In this document: in pieces, positions 36,660 to 50,677 of the stretch | Numbering within the stretch: position 1 is the stretch's first letter | How the letters are laid out: the number at the start of each line of letters is the position of its first letter | Source: Chrysoporthe austroafricana | Taxonomy: Eukaryota > Ascomycota > Sordariomycetes > Diaporthales > Cryphonectriaceae | Assembly (NCBI GenBank): GCA_001051155.2 | Contig: JYIP02000007.1 | Span: 3,288,342-3,352,341 of the forward strand | Direction: 5' to 3' | Length of the DNA stretch: 64,000 nt | The notes under the pieces: generated by a model | What the model was told of the DNA's origin: nothing | The model's input: the letters and a program-made list of their open reading frames with translations, nothing else | Database searches by the model: none | Made by a program: the position numbers and the translations under genes

Positions 36660-39600
36660 AGCCTTTTCGACCCGTTATCCTTTTAATCGCTAGCCCTTTT
36701 TTGTTATTGCTTATCCAAATAGTCCGTTAACGCTTAAAGTATATTCCGCAAATTATTTTTGGGTTTTTATAAGTTTTTGCTTATTAAGTAACTTTTCTAT
36801 TTGATAAAGTATTCGGGGTCGTAATTCGGTTTGCAATACTTGAGAATTCGTTTGATTTCGTATTCTGGTTCGTTATTTTCAATCCGGATAATCTTATCTG
36901 TTTTGGTCGATTTTAATATTGGTTCGAGAAATAAGATATGAAATACCGGATAGATTCTTATTCTATAAGGTAATGCAAGTTCGAAATTAATATTTAAGAT
37001 TTTTTTTAAAATTTTGAAAAGTTTTAATTTTTTGTAATCTAACGAGTAGGAAAGTCTTATTGTTTTGATATATTCTTTTTGTCAAGCAAGGTAGATTTTA
37101 TTTCTTTCCTGTAGGATTGGTCTTTTAATCTTTTTGGAATTAGCGTATTTTGTTATTTTTTCTTATATGAATTTTAATTCTTTCTGGAATTCTTTTTGAA
37201 CTTTCTTAATTTTTCTGATTTATTTTTTTGCAGTTTTTGCATTTGTTTTTAGTATTTTATTGTAATAAGCTATTAGATTATAGCTATAAAATATATAAAA
37301 TAGTAACTTTTTTATTATATTTGTATTTGCGCTATTATATGCAAACTATATTAATAGTAAGAAATTAATCCAGTTATTTTATTCGTAATTTATATAATAT
37401 TATAAATATTGTTTGATAATCTAATTAGTTTTTTCCGTTTGCCTGTCCGTTTATAAGTGAAAAGCTATAGATATCTTCTATTGTATTCCGAATAGTTTTA
37501 TAAGTAAAGTCCAGAAGTTTGATACGAATTTCCTATTTCTGTTAGAAATGATTTTTCTGAATATGCTATAGTTAGCTATAACCGTTTTCAAGAATATATA
37601 TGCAAAGTCCTTTACCGTACTGCTTTCCTTATAAAGGAAGAAGTAAGCGTATTTATTTAGTTTGCAAATTATTATTAAAATGCTATTATATTGCATTTCG
37701 GTTAAAGGTTTTCGTAAAAAGGGTAGCTTAATAATAAAATCCTAATTAATAGATTGCTAAATTGCTTTCGGAATAGGGAATAGTTAAAGCAGTTTATAGG
37801 GCTTGTAATATTCAATTTTGTTTTTCTTATAGCTATTGCATTCCCGTAAGATATTTTCAATTCTTTATTTAAGTTTTAATAAATTCTAATATTTCTTAAT
37901 TCTTTTATAAGTAAATTTGATTTTTTAGTAGCTATATGCTAATATATTATGCATAATCCTAATATATTCGTTTTATTCTTTAATAGTTATATTTTCTGGC
38001 TTTTTCTATTTATTATCGATTTTAATAATCGTATTGAATTCCCTTATTTCGTTTACGAAGCTGCCGTTTTTATTTTATTTAAAAATATTCTGGAATTCTT
38101 TTGGCTTTGAGTTTTAATAGTCTGAACGTTTGCTAAATGCGTTTGTTCTGCTATTTTCAGATCTTTTGCAATAAACAATTTTCAAATCGAATTGCGAAAA
38201 GAATTCTGCCTATCTAATTTGTCATTTATTTAAAATCTTAATAGTTATAAATATTATTAGATTCTTATAATCCGAATGCATTATAATCTGGTATTTGGTT
38301 CCGATCAAGTATTATTGCTATTTTTCGAATGCTTTGATAATTGCTATTAATTCTTTGTCTGGAATGCCGTAATTGAATTCTGGGCCGTTTAATTTTTTTG
38401 AAAAATTGCTTATAATCCTGAAGCGTTCTTGATTATCTCGCTGCCCGAGCTATCCGCTTAATGCATAATCTGATATATCAGTTTCTATTTCAAAAGGTTT
38501 TTCCGGGTTCGCTTTATAGAGAATAGGTTCTGATATAATTCGTTTTTTGATTTTGTCGAATGCTTTTTATATTTCGGAAGTCTATTTGAATTTCCGGTCT
38601 TTTTTTGTAAAGTCTGTAAAAAGGTATGCGATTTTGCTATAATTTCGGATGAATTGTCAATAGAAATTGGCATATTTAAAGAATGCCCTAATATCTTTAA
38701 TATTTCCCGGAATAGGCTATTCTCGTATTGCTTTAATTTTATTTTATTATATGCTAATTTGTTCTGGCTCGATAATATAGCTTAAATAGTTAACTTTTTA
38801 TTAATAGAAATAGTATTTGCTTGGTTTAATTAGAAGTTTGTTATCTTATAATATTTGGAATATTTCTTATATATATTGCTTATGCGTTTTGAGGTTTTTG
38901 GAAAAAACCAAAATATCGTTAAAATAAATAATAATAGTAATATCTAGAAACTTACGCAAGATATAATTAATCATTTCTTGGAAGGATGCTAGCGTATTCG
39001 TAAGCCCAAAAGGCATAATTATATATTCGAAATGTCCGTAATGTATTCTGAAAACTGTTTTCCAAATATCGTTTTCTTTAATTCTAATATAATAATATCT
39101 TTCCTTAAAGTCAAGCATAATAAACTATTTGGCTCTAATTAATTAATCCTTTATTTCGTTTGCTAATAGCAATGAATATCGATTCTTGATAATAATATCA
39201 TTAAGCTATCGGTAATCCATATAAAGTTGTAATTTATTATTCTTTTTGGGTATAAATAGGATAAAGTATCCTGCTAGTAATTGCGATAGTCGTATATAGC
39301 TTCGCTTTAAGTTTTCGTTAATATATTCCCTAAGCGTTTCGAATCTTATTTTGTTAAGCTTATAAATAGGGAAGAATTTTGGCTATATTCTTTCTTTTAA
39401 AAGGATCTCGTAATTATATAGGCTATGCTCTAATAATTCCGTATCGAACTTCTTTTGCTATAGTTTCTTAAATTCGTAATATTTTCTTAATACGTTTTCG
39501 AATATTAGTATTGGTCTTTTTTCATTTTCTGCAATCTGTAAGAATATAAGGTACCGTTATGCGTATTTCTTTTCGCTAGCCTCCCGTTTCCGAAGCTTCC

Positions 39601-40480
39601 GTATTTCTGGTAGTTTCGGATATTTATTAAGTGCCGGGCTAAATTGCCTTCTGACATATTCGTACTGTAAGAGCTGTACTTCTTTGTAGTTCTATAATCC
39701 GCATTTTTTCGTATTGCTCTGTACTTAACCGTATCTTTATTAGCCAATAATTATTTGTAATTTTAGTCTATTCCCAATTTTCGTTTAGAGGTTCAAAGTA
39801 TCCGTAACCTTTCCCTATATCGTAGCTTATCTTTCAGCTTTAGGGGTAATTATAAGCCTATTTGAGCGCATTTCTTTTGTATTATCTTTAATAATTAAGT
39901 TTTTTCTTCTGCTAATAATTGTAACCTTTTCAGTAAGTACGGCTTATTCTTATAAAATCTGGCTAATAGTCTAATCAATTCGAGAATTATGCTTCTTAAG
40001 TTAAAATATTCCTAAGATCAATTTATATTATATCGTATTTGTAATATTAAAAGTAACGTTCGTTATAAAGCTTTGGATCGAGATAAGTAAATAATTAGTT
40101 TCCGTATCGATTATATTTTGGTTATATGCAACCGATTTTTTTTCTATAGTATTGAGCTTATAAGGATTCTTTTTCTGTATTCAAAGGATTCGTTCCTTAT
40201 TAACGACTTTTAGCGAAATAAAATTTCTTTATGCGCTATTATCCAATAATATGCTATATTATTGCCTTTTAATATATGCTTCCAGAATAATATATTCCTT
40301 ATTTTCCTTGATAATAGCATATAAGGATTTCGTAATCCTGATCGGCTATTATCTTATTATAGGCGATCTTTCCTTTTTGGGGTATTCTAGGCATTTCTCG
40401 TTACTTGCTATACTAGCCTTTTTGCCTGGGCGTAGCTTTGCTACCGATTCTTCTCGGTTTTCTGCAACTTATGCCATTCT
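36660..40480 (-). pseudogene. Element H pol (reverse)
   Basis: From right to left: protease near 40215-40260 (LDNS), RT about 39450-38870 including IIMPFGLTNTLASFQEMI and YFNDILVFS (one catalytic Asp kept), RNase H about 38560-38150, integrase about 37960-37440 (EIISNRNRKFVSNFW-like), chromodomain about 36920-36780. RIP stops at Gln/Trp positions. Confidence 0.82.
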
Positions 40481-42416
40481 TTAGCTTTATCCTATATATA
40501 TATAGAGCATGCTATTATATAGCATTATCCCTATATAATTTTTCTATCGATATATATTCGTAAGCAATTATCCGGTAATCTAATATATATATTATTATCC
40601 TTAATATGCAAGACTTTTCTGAATTTTCCCTTTTTTTCTATAATAGGGTAAATTAATTAATCTTATTCCTTAAATAGAAATCAATCTTATTTAACTTTCT
40701 CGCTGAAATGTATTTGATAGTTATAATAAATATAGCTAATCCAAGCAAATTTATAATAATAAGAGTATGAATAACTGATCTTTCCGTTTTCTTGGAATAA
40801 ATATCCGCTATTCTGAAATAATATGCTTTAGAAGAATTCTTTTATTATAAGCCTATAGATAATATATTCAATTTCCGTATATTTGGATATTTATTTGCAA
40901 TTTTGGCAATCTTTTTGCTAATAATAAGCTATTTCTTCCGTTAATTTTCTATTAAAGATTAGAATTAATAGGTTATCTAGCTATTTATTAGAATATATTA
41001 ATTTTTTAGCAATATTGCTAAGTATTATTAATTCTAATTGCGTAATGCCGATTTCTTTTTCTATTATATTATTCTATTATTATTCCAGATAGTAATTCAA
41101 GGGGTAATTCTTTAAATCTTTTTCGTTTCGTAAGAATCTTTTGCTAGAGCAATCGGAATTGCTATTTTAGATAATAATATTGTAAAGTAAGCCTTTCTTG
41201 CTTATAGCGAGCTGTTATTATCCTTAAGGCTTGCGTAAGAATTATCCTGAACTTTCTTTTTCCGAGAAATGCAATAAGCAGTAATTTTAATAGCAAGCTA
41301 TCTAGCTAAAGCTGCTATAATTAAGGTCCGTTACTTATTCCGGTAAAATGTTTTTATTTAGCTAATTAAGTTCTTATTGCTAAGCAATATTAAGCTATCT
41401 TTCCGGGATTAGCTTCTATTTTCGTTTCTTTTATTCTTATCGGCAATTGCGAGCGATATAGCCTTTTTTGCTATAATTATAATAAATAACCCTTTTGCAT
41501 TATTTATATATAAAAGTATTTAATTCTATAAGCCTAGCATATATAATGCCCGAATAAGCCGTATTATTTTTGCTTTTATATTAAAACTTGCGTTTCCTAA
41601 TATTTAGCTAGTATTGCGGGGTAATGCCATAATTTTTCTGCCGTTATTGCTATCATTTATATAATTAATTATCGATACGGATTGCTTTATTAATAAACTT
41701 ACTGAATTCCTTAAGTCGATTTTCTTTATAGAATTTGTTTTTGATTTCTTCTTTAAATTTTGCGTAATAAGTATCTATAAGAAGATCGTTATCGTAATCG
41801 AAATAAGCGACGATTTGCCGGAATTTGGTTATATAGTTTGCGGCTGAACCGGTTTATCGAAATGCCTCTAATTGCCGTATTGCAATACGTCGTTTATCCG
41901 GGTTTCCAAAGATTTTAATAAGGGCTGATTCAAAATTAGCGTAATGCTGGAAGATACGCTTGGTATTTTCGGAACGAAATTCTTCATTATTATCCAAATA
42001 ATCGCGAAGGGTTAGCTCTTATTACTGGAAGGCCGTTCTTTCGAAGCGGGTTCTTGCGAAATCGATCTTGTCGTAAGTAGTTCTGAACTAGGTCCCGTAA
42101 TGCTTAAAATAAGCCTTGAATTGTATTAAGAAAGCTTGAAAGTCCTTTCGGATGCCTTTATAAGGGCTTGGCTTATCGAGCTTGAAAGCTTTGGCTTGCT
42201 AGAAGGCATTAAGGCGGATAATTTCGTTTTTAACTTCTTTAAGCTATTGATATAGGGCTATATTTTGCTGCTAGAGCTATTCGTTAGTAAGGGCAACCGG
42301 TATTTCTTTTTAAAGGGCTTGGATATTGGACGAAAACGGGATCTGGAATGCTATTATATCCTGAATATTGCTTAAAGAGTATATACTAAACCGATTTTGA
42401 ATAAGAGTTATCAAAA
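40480..42416 (-). pseudogene. Element H linker and gag (reverse)
   Basis: Gag runs from the 5' LTR at 42416 to the zinc knuckle near 41500-41455. The linker with W-C-C motifs follows (near 41340 and 40740). It preserves the leader and FGNPDKRR-like gag segment of A and B. Confidence 0.75.
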
Positions 42417-42843
42417 TATTATAAATGCTATAGCAAATCCTAAAATATACTATAGAGTTAAAAGGTTTATGCTAATAAAAGCGGTATTAAGTATAGCTTT
42501 GAAATTCAGGATAGGTTTTCTGAATATTATAATATTTATAAGCCGATATAGCTATTAATAGTAAGGTCCAATTAATACTTAGATTAATAACTAAAGAGCT
42601 ATTTCTATTTATTTGGTAAATGCTTAGGTTTTATATATCCGGCTTTTCAGTTAGGATAGCTAAGATAGCTTAGCTATCTTGCTAGATAGCTTAGATAGAT
42701 TAGCTATCTTGCGATCTTAACCTTAATCCTTGCATATGTAAGCATTGCGGGGTTTTTTCGTAAAGTCTGGAAATCCTGGTACTAAGTGGGCTGTTCCGGG
42801 TAGCTTGAATGTCGTACCCTGGTTTGTTTGTTAGTTTATAATA
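42417..42843 (-). repeat. Element H 5' LTR
   Basis: 427 bp, ends GTTTATAATA at 42834-42843. Differs from the left LTR of H at many transition sites. The telomere-like motif is decayed to CTTAACCTTAATCC. Confidence 0.85.
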
Positions 42844-43668
42844 ATTTCCTTAAATTGGATTAATATTTTAAGACGCTATTATAGTTTTTCTATTATTATT
42901 AGCGCTACTTATAAAATCGATTATCGATACGGATTGCTTTATTAATAAATTTACTGAATTTTTCAAATCGGTTTTCTTTATAGAATTTATCTTTAATTTC
43001 TTCTTTAAATCCCGTATAATAAATATCTATAAAAAATTCGTTTTCGTAATCCAAATAAGCAATAATTTATTTGAATTTAGCTATATAATCCGTAGCTAAA
43101 CCGGTTTATCGAAATGCTTCCAATTGCTATATTGCAATATATTTCTTATCTGAATCCTCAAAAGTTTTAGTAAAGGCTAATTCAAAATTAGCATAGCGCT
43201 AGAAAATGCGCTTAGTATTTTCAGAACGGAAATCTCCGTTATTATTCAGATAATTACGGAAAGTTAGCTTTTATTATTAAAAAGCTGTCCTTTCAAAGCA
43301 GCTTTTTGCAAAATCGATCTTATTATAAATAATCCTGAATTGAGCGCTATAATATTTGAAATAGGCTTTGAATTAAATCAAAAAGGCTTGGAAGTTTTTT
43401 CGAATGCTTTTATAAAGCTTAAGCTTATTAAGCTTGAAAGTTTTAATTTGCTAAAAGGTATTAAAATAGAAAATTTTATTTTTAATTTTTTTAAGCTATT
43501 AGTATAAGGCTATATTTTATTGCTAAAACTATTCGTTAATAAAGATAATTAAAGCTTTTTCTTAAAGAGCTTAATTGCTAGAAAAAAATAAAATTTAAAG
43601 CGCTATTATATTTCCGGTATTGCTTAAAGAGTATATATTAAACTGTTTTTAAATAGAAATTGTAAAAA
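42844..43668 (-). pseudogene. Gag fragment of element I
   Basis: Minus-strand gag, leader to about the end of the capsid-like domain (the equivalent of the NLANSLIKQ gag end lies at about 42900-43000). It stops abruptly at the right LTR of H. The rest of I is absent to the left of H. Confidence 0.7.
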
Positions 43669-44054
43669 TATTATAAATATTGCAATAATCTTAAAATAAA
43701 TTATAAAGTTAAAGGGTTTATATTAGTAAAAGCAATGCTAAATATAGCTATTATTAAGAAATATTATATGGTTTAAGTAATATTTAGATTTATAACTGAA
43801 AAATTATAGTAATTTATTTTAGCGGATATTTTATTTTTATATATTCAGTTTTTCAATTTAAAACCGATAGGACTGCTATCGATATTATCGGTCTATATAA
43901 AACTATTGAAACCGATAGCGATTTTATCGGTTTAACCTTTAACTTTAAGTTACGTAATTCTATAAGTATTCTTTAATAAAGTTATTGTATAAGCTAGCTT
44001 ATCGGCCTTTCCTTTTAATACGTTAGCAAGCTTTCCTTATATTAGATTATAATA
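43669..44054 (-). repeat. Element I 5' LTR (386 bp)
   Basis: Starts TATTATAAAT and ends GATTATAATA. Carries several AACCGATAG / ATCGGT words, like the D LTR, and the TATA/inverted-arm core in reverse. It abuts J gag at 44055. Confidence 0.72.
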
Positions 44055-45948
44055 CTTATAAAAATATTCAAAAAGATTTTTAAGCTTTCTTAATACAATT
44101 CAAAGCTTATTTCAAGCATTATAATGCTCAGTTTAGGATTACTTACGATAAAATTGATTTCGCAGGAAATTATTTTAAAAGGATTGCTTTTTAATAATAA
44201 GAACTAACTTTCCGCAATTACTTAAATAATAGAGAGAAGTTCCGTTCCGAAAATATTAAGCGTATTTTCTAGCATTATGCTAACTTTGAATTAGCCTTTA
44301 CTAAAACTTTTAAAAATTCGAATAAGCAATGCATTGCGATATAATAATTAGAAGCATTTCGATAAACCGGCTCGGCTGCAAATTATATAGCTAAATTCAA
44401 GCAAATTATCGCTTATTTAGATTATGAAAACGAGTTTTTATAAATGCTTATTATATGGGATTTAAAGAAGAAATTAAAAACGAGCTTTATAAAGAAAACC
44501 GATTTAAAAAATTTAATAAGTTTATTAATAAAGCAGTTCGTATTAATAACCGGCTTTACGAATAATGCTAATAATAGCAGAAGAACTATAATAATATCCC
44601 GAAATATTAATTTAATTCGAAAAAATGCAAATTCTAATAGAAAAACCGAAATAATATAGCTTATTTAAATACGATATATATTAAACTTATAGAATTAAAT
44701 ACTTTTATATAAGAATAACGTAAGGGAATTACTTATTATAATTGTAATAAGAAAAGCTATATCGTATGCAATTATTATTAAGAAAAGAAGAAATAAAATT
44801 GGAAATTAATTTTAGAAAAATAAGCTAATATTATATAGTAATAAAAATCCAATTAATTAAATAATAATATTTTACTGAAATAAATAGCGGATTTTAATTA
44901 TAGCAATATAAGCTAAATAGCCTATTATTAAAATTATTGCTTATTATACTTTTCGGCAAAAAAAGGTTTAAAATAATTCTTACGTAAGTTTAAAAGATAA
45001 AAGCAATTTGCTATAAGAAAGAAAAGCTTTATTTATAATGCAGTTATAAATAATAGTAATTCGGACTATTTAAGCAGCTTTCTATATATTAAAGAAGCAA
45101 ATTTAAGAAGGTTTCCCTTAAATTATTACTTTAAATAATAATAGAAAGCAATAATAAAGGAAGAAATTAGCATATAACGAGCGGAAGCATTTATATTAAG
45201 CGCTATATTCGAAAAAACTATATTATAAGATAAGCAGCTAGATAACTTATTAATCTTTACGTTCAAAAAAAAACCCGATACGGAAATAGAAGAAACGGTT
45301 ATTTAATACGCAAAATAAGAATAATTAAAGCAAAATAACTAGATATCCAAATATATAAAAGTTAAGCATTTTGTTTACGGGCTTATATTATAAGAATTCT
45401 TCTAAAGCATCCCGTTTCAAAATAATAAATATAAATTTAAAAAGGATAGAAAGATTAATTACTTATACTTTCATTATTATAAACTTGCTTAAATATGCTA
45501 TATTTATTATAATTGCTAGATATATTTCAATAAGAAAGTTAAATATAATTGGTTTCCGATTAAAGAATAGGATTAATTAATTTAATTTATTATAGAATTC
45601 CGAAGAAAATACAAATAAGTTTTGTATATTAAGAATAATAATGCTTATATTGAATTACTCAATAACTATCCGTAAAAATGCATTTAAAGAAAAACGATAT
45701 AAAAGCAATGCTATATTATAATATGTATAAGATAAAGCTAAAAAATAATATCGATTGCAAAAAGCCGAAAAGGCAAAATAATATAGCTAAAATTAAATAT
45801 AAAAACTAATAAAGCAAATAGCGAAAAAAGCTTAAAATACCCTAAAAGGAAAGAATCGCTTATAACGGAATAATAGCCAATTAGAATTACAAGGTTTTTA
45901 TACGCAATTACGAAAGAAAATAAAAAGCATATTATACTAAACGTATAT
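44055..45948 (+). pseudogene. Element J gag (partial) and linker
   Basis: Enters gag in the capsid-like part. The zinc knuckle near 44733-44775 reads YYNCNKKSYIVCNY, so two ligands are lost. W-C-C motif 1 near 44905-44960 and motif 2 near 45484-45560 (LKYAIFIIIARY is a shadow frame of it). Stops throughout. Confidence 0.72.
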
Positions 45949-45953
45949 ATTAA

Positions 45954-46380
45954 TGTTATAAACGCTGCAGCAAATCCTAAGATATACTGTAGAGTCAAAG
46001 GATTTATGCTAATAAGAGCGGTGCCAAGTACAGCCTTGAAATTCAGGATAGGTTCTCTGAGTATCGCAATATTCATAAGCCGATATGGCTATCAATAGTA
46101 GGGTCCAATTGATACTTAGATTGATAACTGAAGAGCTATTTCTATCTATCTGGTAGATGCTTGGGTCTTATATATCCGGCTTTTCAGTTGGGATAGCTGG
46201 GATAGCTTAGCTATCCTGCCGGATAGCCTGGATAGGTTAGCTATCTTGCGATCCTAACCCTAACCCCTGCATATATGAGCATTGCGGGGTTTTTTCGTAA
46301 AGTCTGGAAATCCTGGTACTAAGTGAGCTGTTCCGGGTGGCCTAAGTGTCGTACCCTGGTTTGTTTGTTGGTTCATAACA
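45954..46380 (-). mobile_element. Solo LTR K (427 bp), lightly mutated
   Basis: Starts TGTTATAAAC and ends GTTCATAACA, with perfect TSD ATTAA (45949-45953, 46381-46385). Same length and family as the LTRs of H but much less RIP-mutated. Retains CCTAACCCTAACCCC (46253-46267) and the TATATA core between arms 46127-46138 and 46177-46188. Confidence 0.88.
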
Positions 46381-46385
46381 ATTAA

Positions 46386-49300
46386 TGAGTAACGATATAG
46401 CGCGCTTTTAAATAATAGCGCATAAAGAAATTTTATTTTGCTAGAAATCGTTAATAAAAAACGAATTCTTTAAATGCTAAAAAAAGATTTCTATAAATTT
46501 AATATTATAAAAAGAAAAGCAGTTATATATAACTTTAATATAATTAATACGGAAACCAATTATTTACTTATTTTAATTTAAAGCTTTATAATAAAAACTA
46601 TTTTCGATATTATAAATATAGTATAATACGAATTAATTTTATAAATATTTGGCTTAAGAAATATAATTCTCGAATCGATTGAATTATTAATTAAATTTTA
46701 TAAAAATAAGCTATACTTATTAAAAAAGTCGCAATTAATGGAAAAAGGAAAGTTTTAATTATTAAAAATAGTATTAAGAATATATATTCAAATAAGCTTA
46801 AGTATATTTTTAAAGCAAACGGATTTGCTAGAAAATAAAGAAAAGTTACGGATATTTCGAACTTATAAGTATAAATTAAAGATAAATTAGAAAAATAAGC
46901 AATTAGCAATTAATAGAAAATTAATTTAGCGTAAAGCATTATAAAATTATATAAATTATAGAATTATAAAGAAATATAGCTTCTAAAATATTAAATGCAA
47001 AAAGATTATAAGCAGAAATTTAAGCTAATAAATAATAAATACCCGAAATTATTAGAAATTAAATTCCGAAAATAATAATAAAAAGTAAGCAAAACAAAAT
47101 ATATTTAATAATACTTTTTGTTTTTCTAAATTTTAAAAAACGAAAAAGGATTGCTATTAAAACTTAAAAATATACTAAAAGAATATTACGAATTTAAGAA
47201 ATTATAGCAAAAGAAATTCAATATCGGCTTATTAGAATATAATTTTTTTAATTATAAAATTTTATTGAAAAAAAAAAAAATTGCAAAATTACTCTATTTA
47301 TAAGCTCGATTAAATAAAACTCAAAATATTTAAAGAATATATTAACGAAAATCTAAAAAGAGGCTATATACGGAAATCGCAATTATTTGCAAAATATCCG
47401 ATTTTATTTATACTTAAGAAAAATAATAAACTATAATTCTATATAGATTATTAATAGCTTAACAATATTATAATTAAAAACCGCTATTTTTTATTTCTAA
47501 TAAGAGAAATGCGAAATCGATTAATTGGAACGAATTGGTTTATTATACTTGATTTTAAGGAAAGATATTATTATATTCGGATTAAAGAAAACGATATTTG
47601 GAAAATAGCTTTCAGGACCCGTTACGGATATTTTGAATATATAATCTTACTTTTTGGATTAACCAATGCGCTTATATTTTTCTAAGAAATGATTAATAAT
47701 ATTTTCCGAAAGTATTTCAATATTATTATTATTATTTATTTTAATAATATTTTTATTTATTCAAGAAATTTCGAATTATATAAACAGCATATATAGCAAA
47801 TATTTTAGATTTTATAAAATAATAAATTTTTAATTGAATTAAATAAATATTGTTTTTATTAATAGAAAATTAATTATTTCGATTATATAATAGAATTAAG
47901 CAAGATTAATATATAAAAAGATAAAGTTTAAGCAATAAAAAGATAATTTATATCGGGAAAAACTAAAGAAATTAAAGCATTTTTCAGCTATATTAACTTT
48001 TATTAATAGTTTATTCGAAATTATAGCAAAATTATATGCTTTTTTACGGATTTTACGAAAAAAAATCGGAAATTCGAATAAATATAAGAAATATAAAAAG
48101 CATTTAATAAAATAAAAAAAAGAATTATATTAAAATTTATATTTTATAAAGCAAACTTAAATAAATTATTTGAAATCGAAATTAATATATCAGATTATAT
48201 ATTTAGAGAATAGCTTAGCTAATGAAATAATTAAAAATATTTCAGGATTATAAATAACTTTTTAAAGAAATTAAATAGCCCAGAATTCAATTATAGCATT
48301 CCAGATAAAGAATTAATAGCAATTATAAAAGCATTCGAAAAATAATAATATTATTCAATCGGAATTAAATATTAAATTATAGTATATTCCGATTATAAGA
48401 ATTTAATAATATTTATAATAATAAAAGTCTTGAATAAATAATAAGTTAAATAAGCAAAATTCTTTTTATAATTCGATTTAAAAATTATTTATTATAAAAG
48501 ATCTGAAAACGGTAAAGCAAATGCATTTAGCAAATAGTTAAATTATTAAAATACGGAACTTAAAGAATTTCAGAATATCTTTCGATAAGATAAAGATAGC
48601 AATTTTGTAAATAAAGGTAGAAAACTTAATATAATTATTAGAATATTTAATAATAAAAAAAAACTGGAAAATATATTTCCGGAAAAAATAGAACGAATAT
48701 ATCAGAAATATATATAATGCATTTGCATACGGCTATTAAAGAATTAAAGCTATATATAAAAGAATTAAAAAATATTGGAATTTGCTAAAAGTTAAAAAAA
48801 GGATTGAAATAATCTTACGAGAATATAATAGTTATAAGAAAAATAAAATTGAATATTATAAACACTATAAACTGCTTTAACCGTTCTTTATTCCGGAAAT
48901 AATTTAGCAATCTATTAGCTAGGATTTTATTACTAAGCTATTCCTTTTACGAAAACCTTTAATTGGAATGCAATATAATAATATTTTAATAATAATTTGC
49001 AAATTAAGCAAATACGCTTATTTCCTTTTATATAAAGAAAGCAGTATAACAAAGGATTTCGTATATACGTTTTTTAGAATAATTATAGCTAATTACGGTA
49101 TGCTTAAAGAAATTATTTCCGATAAAAATAGAAAATTTATATTAAATTTTTAGATTTTATTTATAAAACTATTCGGAATATAGCAAAAAATATCTATAGC
49201 ATTTCATTTATAAACAAATAAATAAACGGAATAAACGAACTAGATTATTAAATAATATTTATAATATTATATAAATTATAAGCAAGATAATTAAATTAAT

Positions 49301-49975
49301 TTATTATTATTAATACAATTCGCATATAATAGCGCAAATACAAGTATAATAAAGAAATTATTATTTTACGCGCTTTATAGCTATAATCTAATAGCTTATT
49401 ACGATAAGTTATTAGAAGGAAATGCAAAAGTAATAGAAAAACGAATTCGAAAAATCAAGAAAACCTAAAAGGAATTTCAGAAAAAACTAAAACTTATACA
49501 AGAAAAAATAACAAAATATGCCAATTCCAAAAAGATTAAAAGACTAATCTTATAGAAAAAGAATAAAGTTTACTTTATTTAACGAAAAAAGCATATTAAA
49601 ATAATAAGACTTTTTTATTCGCTAAATTATAAAAAGCTTAATTTATTTAAAATTCTAAAGAAAATTTCAAATATTAATTTCGAATTTGCGCTATTCTATA
49701 AAATAACAATTTACCCGATATTCCATATTTCGCTCTTTAAATTAGTATTTAAAGCAATTAAAATAAACGAATCCGTATAAATCGAAATTAATAAACCGGA
49801 ATACGAAATCGAACGAATTTTCAAATACCGAAAATTAACTAAATACAGAAAATACCTGATTAAATGGAAAAGATAATATTCAAGCGAAAATAGCTAAGAA
49901 TTAATTAATAACTTGAATAATATACGATAAGCATTTAAGAAATATTAAGAAAAGCAATTAATTAGCTAATTGGAA
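46386..49975 (+). pseudogene. Element J pol: protease to chromodomain
   Basis: The protease region at 46400-46440 is degraded (LLNNS). RT about 47290-47780 includes VFRTRYG-like and YFNNIFIYS. RNase H ~48180-48560; integrase ~48720-49200 (ILIIICKLSKYAYFLLYKES, EIISDKNRKF); chromodomain ~49800-49930 (EYEIERIFKYRKLTKYRKYL). A frameshifting A-run lies at 47270-47282. Confidence 0.8.
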
Positions 49976-50493
49976 GAATAATTAGAAAAACCCGGTATAG
50001 CTTTATGCTTTGCGAATAAGTTAATAGCAAACTAATCGATATCGGAACCGAATTGCTATAAGGCAATATCTAAATTAAAACTCTTAAGAAAAGGACTTTC
50101 GGGAATTAAAGGTTCCAAAGCGCGATACTCGGCTTTAGCCTTGCAACGCTCTTTTTCAGCTTTTCCTGCTTTTAACCTTTCCAATTCTTCAATATTATCG
50201 ATTCTTTAATGAATAGCCCGCATTATCTTATTATACTATTCGCGTTTTAGTTTCCGTTAGCGAAAAATGCGAGCATTCAATATTGCCGTTTCTTTTTCTA
50301 TAGCTTCGAGCTCAGTTTCGAACTGCCGATATTTAACAATAATACAGTCTAGTTAAGCAAAAGAAAAGCCCCGAATATTATAATTTGCAAAGCCCAGATA
50401 AATATAGGACAAATAATAAAAAGATTTGGAATCTAGCAAGCGATATTCTTTTTCCAGCTTATAGGATTCGCAATAAGAATAAAGCATAAGCAT
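49976..50493 (-). pseudogene. Element J antisense gene
   Basis: ATG at 50491-50493; Y5-x2-C8-x8-Y17-x9-Y27-x2-Y30-x7-Y38 keeps the six-position pattern with five Cys changed to Tyr. A coiled coil follows (RQFETELEAIEKE). The C-terminus contains SFNLDIAL, stop, QFGSDID, and a terminal TAG at 49976-49978. One frame change is required in the middle. More decayed than in E1, B and H. Confidence 0.6.
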
Positions 50494-50677
50494 AACGGAC
50501 CCGGATAATGCTATAATACGAAAAAGAGAAGCTTTCTGCTTAGCTTTTGAAAATTTTAATATACAAAAACCAATAACCTTATTAGATATCCTAATTAAGA
50601 AATTATAATAATAAGAGACGGATCTCGAGAAGCTTACGGAAAATTGTTAGAAATAATAATCGATAGGAAAAGGATAA

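Larger units (their letters stand above)
35536..42843 (-). mobile_element. Ty3/gypsy element H (7308 bp) with mismatched flanks
   Basis: Two 427-bp LTRs (35536-35962 and 42417-42843) bracket a complete minus-strand element. The five bases outside are TAGCA on the left and ATTTC on the right, so there is no TSD. The left flank is RT of F on the plus strand; the right flank is gag of I on the minus strand. See findings. Confidence 0.82.

Noticed and set aside
38485..38673. Minus-strand 62-codon ORF in H
   Set aside because: Out of frame with RNase H of element H, whose correct frame with RIP stops aligns to A and B; a shadow.
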